Below, piece by piece: positions 15,610 through 21,195 of a stretch of 21,195 nt of DNA. How positions within the stretch are numbered: the stretch's first letter is position 1; each line of letters begins with the position of its first letter. Under the pieces are notes generated by a model, which was not told the DNA's origin, did not search any database, and saw only the letters and a list, made by a program, of their open reading frames with translations. The position numbers were made by a program, and so were the translations under genes. This DNA comes from Merdiplasma sp905207905 (lineage in GTDB: Bacteria > Bacillota > Clostridia > Lachnospirales > Lachnospiraceae): the NCBI GenBank assembly GCA_902475025.1, contig CABRXX010000047.1, positions 1 through 21,195 on the forward strand, in the 5' to 3' direction.

Positions 15610-15833
15610 AACCGGAAAGATTCTTAAAAAGGATGAAATGGCAGCATATCAATGAAAAAATCGGCAGAACGGAAGTACAAAGGAATAGAAGAACAAAGGG
15701 GCAGGAAACGGGTATTGACAGAGCATGGAAGCGGGCTGAAGAGAAGTAGCCGGGAAACGGCCGGATAAAGAACTAGGTAGAACAAAGAGCAGACAGAGCA
15801 GGAAACAGCAAGCGAGAAAGAAAGCGGAAAAAG

Positions 15834-18758
15834 ATGGAGATAAAAAAAGACTTAAAAAAATATATTCGTATTCGGGGGGCGAATGAGCATAACCTGAAAA
15901 ATATTGATGTAGATATTCCAAGAAACCAGTTTGTGGTGCTTACCGGGTTGTCCGGTTCCGGTAAGTCCTCCCTGGCTTTTGATACGATTTATGCGGAGGG
16001 ACAGCGGCGCTATATGGAATCCCTCTCCTCCTATGCAAGGCAGTTTTTGGGACAGATGGAGAAGCCTGTGGTGGAGAGCATTGAGGGACTGCCGCCGGCT
16101 ATTTCCATAGACCAGAAATCCACCAACCGAAATCCCAGATCTACGGTGGGAACAGTGACAGAGATTTATGACTATTTTCGTCTGCTGTACGCCAGAGTCG
16201 GGATCCCTCATTGCCCGAAGTGCGGCAAGGAGATTAAAAAGCAGACCATTGACCAGATGGTGGATCAGCTGATGGAGCTTCCGGAGCGCACCAGGCTCCA
16301 GCTTTTGGCTCCGGTGGTGCGGGGGCGGAAAGGAGAGCATGTGAAGCTGCTGGCTCAGGCGAAAAAGAGCGGCTATGTTCGGGTGCGAATCGATGGAAAT
16401 ATGTACGAACTCTCGGAAGAGATCAAGCTGGACAAGAATTTAAAACATACCATTGAGATCCTGGTAGACCGTCTGGTGGTAAAACCAGGCATTGAAAAGA
16501 GACTCTCAGAATCCCTGGAACAGGTGATGGAGCTGGCAGAGGGGTTGGCTTTGGTGGATGTTCAGCGGCCCAAGAAGGATCCGGATCAGCCGGAGACAGC
16601 CGGAACACCGCGGAGAGAGGAACTGCCGCAGGAGGAGAGTATCACCTTCAGCCAGAATTTTGCCTGCCCGGACTGCGGAATCAGCGTGGAGGAGATTGAG
16701 CCCAGAAGTTTTTCCTTTAACAATCCCTTTGGGGCTTGTCCGGACTGCTACGGACTGGGGTATAAGATGGAATTTGACCTGGATTTGATGATTCCGGATC
16801 CGTCTTTGAGTATTTCTCAGGGGGCCATTGTGGTGATGGGCTGGCAGTCCTGCAAGGATAAGGGGAGCTTTACCAGAGCCATCCTGGATGCTTTGGCAGA
16901 AGAATATCAGTTCAGCCTTGACACGCCGTTCCAGGATCTTTCAGAGGAAGTGCGGAAGGTATTGATTTACGGAACGGATGGGAAAGAGGTGAAGGTGCAT
17001 TACAAGGGGCAGCGTGGAGAGGGCGTGTATGATGTTGCCTTTGAAGGGCTGATCAAAAATGTAGAGCGGCGCTATCGGGAAACTTTTTCAGAGGCCAGCA
17101 AAGCGGAATATGAATCCTTTATGCGCATTACACCCTGCAAAACCTGTAAGGGGCAGAGACTGAAGCCCTCCGCTTTGGCGGTGACGGTGGCAGACAAGAA
17201 TATTTCGGAGATCACTGCTATGTCTATCGGGCATCTGCAGCAGTTTTTGCAGCAGATGGAACTATCAGAGCAGCAAAAGCTGATCGGACATCAGATTTTA
17301 AAGGAAATCCGTGCAAGAATCGGTTTTCTGGTGGATGTGGGGCTGGAATACTTAAGCCTGGCCAGGGCTACAGGCACGCTCTCCGGGGGAGAGGCCCAGA
17401 GAATCCGGCTGGCTACCCAGATTGGTTCCGGTCTGGTGGGAGTGGCTTATATTCTGGATGAGCCCAGCATCGGGCTGCACCAGAGGGACAATGACAAGCT
17501 GTTGGGAGCGCTGCTGCATCTTCGAGATCTGGGGAATACTCTGATTGTGGTAGAGCATGATGAGGATACGATCCGGGCAGCAGATCATGTGGTGGATATC
17601 GGGCCGGGAGCAGGAGAACACGGCGGATATGTGGTGGCAGAGGGAACGGCAGAAGAGATCATGGAAAACCCGGATTCCATCACAGGGGCGTATCTAAGCG
17701 GAAAGAAAAAGATTCCTGTGCCCCAGATCCGGAGAAAGCCTGCAGGCTGGATGCAGGTGGCAGGGGCAGCGGAAAATAATCTGAAAAATATTACAGTGGA
17801 TTTTCCATTGGGTGTGCTTACCTGCGTTACCGGGGTGTCCGGTTCCGGAAAAAGCTCGCTGGTAAATGAAATTTTATATAAGGTGCTGGCGGCCAAGCTA
17901 AACCGGGCCCGCACCGTTCCGGGAAAATATAAGGCGATTCGGGGAATCGAGAAGCTGGATAAGGTGATTGCCATTGACCAGTCCCCCATAGGGCGGACGC
18001 CCAGATCCAATCCTGCCACTTACACCGGAGTGTTTGATCAGATTCGGGATCTGTTTGCGGCCACCACAGATGCCAAAGCCAGAGGATATAAGAAGGGACG
18101 TTTTAGCTTTAACGTAAAGGGGGGCCGGTGTGAAGCCTGCAGCGGAGACGGTATCTTAAAGATTGAGATGCACTTTTTGCCGGATGTATACGTTCCTTGT
18201 GAGGTTTGTCACGGAAAGCGGTATAATCGGGAAACCCTGGAAGTGAAATATAAGGGCAAGAACATTTATGATGTTCTGAATATGACGGTGGAGGAAGCAT
18301 TGAAATTTTTTGATCATATTCCTTCTATTAAAAGAAAGATTGAGACCCTGTATGATGTGGGACTTTCTTATATCAGACTTGGGCAGCCATCCACAGAGCT
18401 TTCCGGAGGAGAGGCCCAGAGGATCAAGCTGGCTGCAGAGCTGAGCCGCCGCAGTACGGGAAATACGGTTTACATTTTGGATGAGCCTACCACGGGACTG
18501 CATTTTGCAGATGTTCATAAACTGACAGAGATCCTGCATCGCCTGGCGGACGGAGGCAATACGGTGATTGTGATTGAACACAACCTGGATGTGATCAAAA
18601 CGGCAGATTATCTGATCGATATGGGGCCGGAAGGAGGAGACCGGGGCGGTACTGTGATTGCCAAGGGAACGCCGGAGGAGGTCGCCCAGGTGCCTGAGTC
18701 CTATACTGGACAGTATGTGAAGCGGTATCTGAATCTGCCGAACGCTTTGGAGGAGTGA
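15834..18758 (+). CDS. uvrA: Excinuclease ABC subunit A
   Basis: 974-residue DNA-damage sensor ATPase of nucleotide excision repair, working as a dimer with UvrB. It has two ABC modules. The first has Walker A GLSGSGKSS (38-46) and signature LSGGEAQRIRL (516-526) with ILDEPSIGLH. The second has Walker A GVSGSGKSS (667-675) and signature LSGGEAQRIKL (856-866) with ILDEPTTGLH. Zinc sites are Cys278/281/302/305 and Cys766/769/789/792. A hydrophilic insertion near 246-268 (KKDPDQPETAGTPRREEL) partly explains a length slightly above the usual 940-955. The start is preceded only by purine-rich sequence with a weak ribosome binding site. The 224-base gap from uvrB has no terminator, so co-transcription from the SOS promoter is likely. 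Confidence 0.97.
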   Translation: MEIKKDLKKYIRIRGANEHNLKNIDVDIPRNQFVVLTGLSGSGKSSLAFDTIYAEGQRRYMESLSSYARQFLGQMEKPVVESIEGLPPAISIDQKSTNRNPRSTVGTVTEIYDYFRLLYARVGIPHCPKCGKEIKKQTIDQMVDQLMELPERTRLQLLAPVVRGRKGEHVKLLAQAKKSGYVRVRIDGNMYELSEEIKLDKNLKHTIEILVDRLVVKPGIEKRLSESLEQVMELAEGLALVDVQRPKKDPDQPETAGTPRREELPQEESITFSQNFACPDCGISVEEIEPRSFSFNNPFGACPDCYGLGYKMEFDLDLMIPDPSLSISQGAIVVMGWQSCKDKGSFTRAILDALAEEYQFSLDTPFQDLSEEVRKVLIYGTDGKEVKVHYKGQRGEGVYDVAFEGLIKNVERRYRETFSEASKAEYESFMRITPCKTCKGQRLKPSALAVTVADKNISEITAMSIGHLQQFLQQMELSEQQKLIGHQILKEIRARIGFLVDVGLEYLSLARATGTLSGGEAQRIRLATQIGSGLVGVAYILDEPSIGLHQRDNDKLLGALLHLRDLGNTLIVVEHDEDTIRAADHVVDIGPGAGEHGGYVVAEGTAEEIMENPDSITGAYLSGKKKIPVPQIRRKPAGWMQVAGAAENNLKNITVDFPLGVLTCVTGVSGSGKSSLVNEILYKVLAAKLNRARTVPGKYKAIRGIEKLDKVIAIDQSPIGRTPRSNPATYTGVFDQIRDLFAATTDAKARGYKKGRFSFNVKGGRCEACSGDGILKIEMHFLPDVYVPCEVCHGKRYNRETLEVKYKGKNIYDVLNMTVEEALKFFDHIPSIKRKIETLYDVGLSYIRLGQPSTELSGGEAQRIKLAAELSRRSTGNTVYILDEPTTGLHFADVHKLTEILHRLADGGNTVIVIEHNLDVIKTADYLIDMGPEGGDRGGTVIAKGTPEEVAQVPESYTGQYVKRYLNLPNALEE

Positions 18759-18760
18759 TA

Positions 18761-18830
18761 AAAGACGGCTGGTTTGGAACGCCGAATTTTGCAATAAGAG
18801 CGGACGAGAAGTCTGCTTGCAGCCTTCTTT
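18761..18830 (+). terminator. Probable terminator after uvrA
   Basis: AAAGACGGCTG (18761-18771) pairs with CAGCCTTCTTT (18820-18830) at 10 of 11 positions. An inner stem AGCGGAC/GTCTGCT (18799-18805, 18811-18817; one G-U pair) strengthens it. A T-rich stretch closes it (TTCTTTTTC). The segment ACGCCGAATTTTGCAA in its loop resembles an outer arm of the palindromic repeat family and may be a decayed piece of one. Confidence 0.5.
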
Positions 18831-19178
18831 TTCATTACAAAGTGTCCTTTGCCTGGCGGTGTTCAAATGGGAAATTACAGAAAATATTAAGAAACATATC
18901 AGGATTCTTCATGGGATTTTTTTCAAAAAAAATGGTAGTATCATTATAGAAAATAAAAAGCTTCCGAGCATGACAGAAACAGGAAAACCATAGTATGCCA
19001 GGAAGCCAGTATGGCGGCTTTTCGGGTTCTGTTAGCTTATAGACAGGAAATCAGGGCGGGAGAGGAACCGTCAGAAGCAGAGTCAGAATTACGAATAAGA
19101 TCGGCGAAATGGATTGCTATGGAATGGATAGAAAGAGGATGGCGTCCATGATGCCAGAAGAGTCAGGAGGGACAGGAT
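18831..19178 (+). other. Leader region of the YARHG gene
   Basis: No gene is supported. An AT-rich stretch near 18915-18945 probably holds the promoter, but the boxes are not clear. After it, 18960-18971 (GCTTCCGAGCAT) pairs with 18995-19006 at 10 of 12 positions. An alternative hairpin AAGCC/GGCTT (19003-19007, 19016-19020) uses part of the same right arm and is followed by TTTTCGGG, so the two cannot form together. This resembles an attenuator layout but is tentative. Confidence 0.35.
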
Positions 19179-19982
19179 ATGAAAAGAAAAATGAGAATTG
19201 CTTTAGCAGCAGGTATTTTAGGAACCGCTTTTTTGGGAACAGCGGCAATGGCAGAGCTTCCGGAAGATCTTTGGGAGTATACGACAGCTACGGATGAGAA
19301 TGGCAACATTGTTTTTGATTTTAAAGAGATTGAGGTGACAGTTCCGGCAGACTGGGCAGGGCGGTGTGGCATGTCCGTGTCCGATGACCGGGTGACTTTT
19401 TACCATATGGCGTCCAGAGAGGCCCAGAAGGCTCAGGGATGGACTCCGGGAGGCAGGCTTTTGACTGTAGCGTGCAGCGAAGACCAGAGCTTTACACAGA
19501 CAGAACCCAGCTATTCCATTGTTGGAGATGGAGCGTACGGCACATATTATATTGCTCTGCCTACAGATCTTCAGGGATACACAGAAGAGGAAGCGATATA
19601 TAATGATTGGAAAGATGTGTCCGATGATGTGGAATGGATCAAGAGCCGGGTGACGATTTGGAATGAAAATTCTGAAAACACTTCCTCCGATTCGATTCAG
19701 ATTGTTCCGGAACATGATGACGAGTATTATTTCGCAGACAGCTCTTCCAGATATCTGGAGACATGTGAGTTATCAGGCATGACGGATGATGAGCTGCAGA
19801 TGGCGATCAATGAGATTTATGCAAGGCATCACCGGAAATTTGTAATGGAGAATGTACAGGAGTATTTTAACTCCAAATCCTGGTACACTGGCACCGTGGA
19901 GGCTGCCAATTTTGATCCTTCTGTGATGAATCAGTATGAGTGGAGCAATATTGAGCTGATGCTGAAGGTGATGAATCAGTAG
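19179..19982 (+). CDS. Secreted YARHG-domain protein
   Basis: 267 residues. The signal peptide is MKRKMRIALAAGILGTAFLG..TAAMA, with cleavage expected before ELPED (residue 26). The middle part (30-180) is unassigned but resembles other clostridial secreted proteins with DFKEIEVTVPADW. The C terminus (197-264) is a YARHG domain, an extracellular module of unknown function: LSGMTDDELQMAINEIYARH, then YFNSKSWYTG, FDPSVMNQYE and NIELMLK. The signature reads YARHH instead of YARHG. AGGAGGGACAGGAT precedes the ATG at good spacing. It stands alone, followed by repeats and a terminator-like palindrome. It is likely exported to the surface or medium; no enzymatic role can be claimed. Confidence 0.85.
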   Translation: MKRKMRIALAAGILGTAFLGTAAMAELPEDLWEYTTATDENGNIVFDFKEIEVTVPADWAGRCGMSVSDDRVTFYHMASREAQKAQGWTPGGRLLTVACSEDQSFTQTEPSYSIVGDGAYGTYYIALPTDLQGYTEEEAIYNDWKDVSDDVEWIKSRVTIWNENSENTSSDSIQIVPEHDDEYYFADSSSRYLETCELSGMTDDELQMAINEIYARHHRKFVMENVQEYFNSKSWYTGTVEAANFDPSVMNQYEWSNIELMLKVMNQ

Positions 19983-20018
19983 AAGAAAGCTGAAAAAGAA
20001 GGGAATGGAAAGGCAGAA

Positions 20019-20121
20019 GCAGAATACTAAAAAGTAGACGATAGAATACAGTTCTGGATCGAGGGCTGGTGGTGGCCAGCGGCCAAGAAACAGAATGTTA
20101 AAAGTGAACGATAGAATACAG
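20019..20121 (+). repeat. Direct repeat pair flanking a small hairpin
   Basis: Two copies of a roughly 31-base unit ending ACGATAGAATACAG, at about 20020-20051 and 20091-20121, are 70 bases apart. The last 21 bases match at 19 positions and the upstream part AGAAT..TAAAA is also shared. Between them GCTGG/CCAGC forms a short hairpin. They lie in the 3' region after the YARHG gene. Confidence 0.6.
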
Positions 20122-20135
20122 AGACTGCAGCGAAG

Positions 20136-20254
20136 GGGCACTGCAATATATGGATCCTGGTGAAGTTTCCGTGTTTTTCCTCAGAAGACAAGTTTGTTTT
20201 CAGAGGAAATCAGCGGAAAAGGGACACAAGGCCGTATGTTGCGCAGCCCTTTTT
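20136..20254 (+). repeat. Palindromic repeat PR, copy 3 (inverted), terminator-like
   Basis: The inner arms 20176-20189 and 20196-20209 match at 12 of 14 positions (TTTCCTCAGAAGAC type). The middle arms are TTTCCG/CGGAAA (20166-20171, 20214-20219). The outer arms GGGC..GCAATATATGG and CCGTATGTTGC..GCCC pair more loosely. The right end is GCCC then T5 (20250-20254). It shares the core GATTTCCTCTGAAAACAAAC (minus strand) with copy 1, and the flank CCCTTTTTCTGT with copy 2. It probably ends the YARHG transcript. Confidence 0.75.
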
Positions 20255-20340
20255 CTGTGTTCAGGCGGTGTCTTAGCTTCGGCGCCTGAGAGGGCAGGCC
20301 GGTGAAACCGGGATATAGTTTGATTTAGGATAGCATCTGC

Positions 20341-20403
20341 GTACATAGGGCAATATGCCTCAAGCTATGGGCGTTACCGGATTGTCCTGTGTACACGGAT
20401 GCC
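20341..20403 (+). repeat. Dispersed ACGGATGC motif, copy C, with full hairpin
   Basis: GTACATAGGGCAAT (20341-20354) pairs with ATTGTCCTGTGTAC (20381-20394). The only two differences give G-U pairs, so all 14 positions pair in RNA. A nested stem ATGCC/GGCGT sits in the loop. The right arm is followed by ACGGATGCC, as in the other copies. The region from here to the tRNA gene holds no coding sequence. Confidence 0.65.
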
Positions 20404-20473
20404 AACATTGAAAAAGATTCTGAAGAAATGTATGGAGAGAGCAGCAGAGAATGTGAAAATGGGCACAAAAAAA

Positions 20474-20547
20474 TGGAATCAATGGGGCTCGAACCCATGA
20501 CCTCTCGCGTGTGAGGCGAACGCTCATCCCAGCTGAGCTATGATTCC
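20474..20547 (-). tRNA. tRNA-Val (anticodon CAC)
   Basis: A 74-base cloverleaf on the minus strand. Acceptor GGAATCA/TGATTCC; D arm GCTC..GAGC; anticodon stem TTCGC/GCGAG with loop CTCACAC (anticodon CAC, positions 20513-20511, reading GUG); T arm ATGGG-TTCGAGC-CCCAT; discriminator A. CCA is not encoded. A T-run (20473-20466 region) follows as terminator. An extended -10 (TGCTATAAT) lies on the minus strand just upstream at 20564-20556. Confidence 0.95.
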
Positions 20548-20555
20548 ATATCACG

Positions 20556-20564
20556 ATTATAGCA
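20556..20564 (-). promoter_or_regulatory. Extended -10 promoter of the tRNA-Val gene
   Basis: Minus strand TGCTATAAT, with a perfect TATAAT at 20561-20556 nine bases before the mature tRNA 5' end. There is no good -35 box at standard distance. The very short gap predicts only a few bases of 5' leader. Confidence 0.6.
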
Positions 20565-20669
20565 CTTTTTGAAAAAAAGGGAAGAGGTTTTTGAAAATTT
20601 TATAAAAAAAGAGATAAGAAAAAATGGTAAAAGGAATAAAAACAGGAAAAGAGATTTCCGCGCTTCTGA

Positions 20670-20696
20670 CCGTGCGCTCATTTGGACACGGATGCT
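20670..20696 (+). repeat. Dispersed ACGGATGCT motif, copy D (short)
   Basis: CCGTG (20670-20674) pairs with CACGG (20687-20691), and the sequence continues into ATGCT. It shares ACACGGATGCT exactly with copy A. Only the 3' part of the family is recognisable here. Confidence 0.45.
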
Positions 20697-20812
20697 AAGA
20701 AAATCTTAATAATAAAAACACTGTTAAAACATGCTTTTGACACAGAGTGAACATATTTTTTCTTTATGCTGTGAGAGTCAACAAAAATAGTCAGCAGAAA
20801 GGATTTGATAGC

Positions 20813-21195
20813 ATGAAGAAAAAATATTTGGCGTTGATGATGGGATTGACTTTATCTCTGGCATCAGTAGGAACTGGAGCTTTTGCTCAGGAACCCGCCT
20901 CAGAAGCGGAGACAGCAGCGATGACAGAGGCTGAGTCTGTGGAGGAAGAAAACGTGGAGATGATCTCTGTGGAAGATACAGAGCAGCTTGACGATGAGGT
21001 GAAGAGTGAAGAGATGGGAGAAAGCCAGGATCCGGAGGCGCAGCAAAAGGTAATCCTGGGAGAAATAAAAGAAGTGACGGAAGAGGGAATTGTGATTGCC
21101 GTCGGGGAAGAGCAGCCTGGTATTTTGGGTGAGGAAAAAGACGGAGAGGCCAAGGCGGAGGAAGCCCCGCGTTCGGAGGAGGAAAACACTCCCCA
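20813..21195 (+). CDS. Acidic secreted protein, N-terminal part (cut by window end)
   Basis: 127 codons are visible and the frame is still open at the window edge. Residues 1-25 are a signal peptide (MKKKYLALMMGLTLSLASVG, cleavage probably after GAFA, before QEP). The rest is strongly acidic and low in complexity (EAETAAMTEAESVEEENVEM and onward), broken by a short hydrophobic stretch VILGEIKEVTEEGIVIAVG that could be the start of a beta-rich domain. AAAGGA lies 9 bases before ATG. TTGACA at 20737-20742 may be its -35 box, though no good -10 follows. Function cannot be named. An open frame on the opposite strand here is an effect of the Glu-rich codons. Confidence 0.85.
   Translation, partial: MKKKYLALMMGLTLSLASVGTGAFAQEPASEAETAAMTEAESVEEENVEMISVEDTEQLDDEVKSEEMGESQDPEAQQKVILGEIKEVTEEGIVIAVGEEQPGILGEEKDGEAKAEEAPRSEEENTP

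Noticed and set aside
15633..15749. 38-codon frame between uvrB and uvrA
   Set aside because: Arg/Lys-rich translation of purine-rich spacer; no ribosome binding site of quality and no recognisable motif.
18755..18949. 64-codon frame starting at a GTG overlapping the uvrA stop
   Set aside because: Runs through the terminator and AT-rich promoter region; no family resemblance.
20887..21189. Ser-rich minus-strand frame opposite the last gene
   Set aside because: It is the complement of Glu-rich codons; the plus-strand frame has a signal peptide and ribosome binding site.
1..21195. CRISPR array, prophage, insertion sequence or toxin-antitoxin module
   Set aside because: No regularly spaced repeats, transposase, integrase or phage genes were found; the repeats present are palindromic and dispersed.

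Overview
The window looks like chromosome of a Firmicute of the Lachnospiraceae type. The grounds are AGGAGG-type ribosome binding sites, clostridial-style secreted proteins, a cellobiose phosphorylase closely resembling clostridial ones, a tRNA without an encoded CCA, and a GAAC-N4-GTTC SOS box. This placement is inferred from sequence character, not from a search.

Layout. (1) 1-923: gene remnants, namely a truncated DUF1016-type fragment and a DHFR/RibD-like gene broken by one in-frame stop. (2) 924-1337: non-coding, with a run of consecutive hairpins ending in a motif that recurs elsewhere in the window. (3) 1338-2886: a small conserved protein of unknown function overlapping a secreted DNA/RNA non-specific endonuclease with an SH3 domain and a Cys-rich tail. 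(4) 3327-4302, minus strand: an SDR oxidoreductase behind a clear ZTP (pfl-motif) riboswitch with its own promoter and overlapping terminator. (5) 4401-13039: a cellobiose locus. Cellobiose phosphorylase (GH94) is transcribed leftward. Rightward runs an operon of LacI-family regulator, sugar-binding protein, two ABC permeases and a GH1 beta-glucosidase. A shared 11-nt operator-like sequence sits in both divergent promoters. (6) 13301-18758: uvrB and uvrA behind a LexA box and a long structured leader. (7) 18759-21195: a secreted YARHG-domain protein, repeats, tRNA-Val(CAC), and the start of an acidic secreted protein cut by the window end.

How it works together. Cellobiose or related beta-glucosides would be imported by the binding protein and permeases using an ATPase encoded elsewhere. 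They would then be split inside the cell, either by phosphorolysis (GH94, giving glucose-1-phosphate and glucose) or by hydrolysis (GH1). The LacI-type protein probably controls both directions.

The most interesting signals are the ZTP riboswitch in front of an atypical SDR, a family of three roughly 105-120 bp palindromic repeats placed just after coding regions, and a second structured dispersed motif ending in ACGGATGC, present four times.
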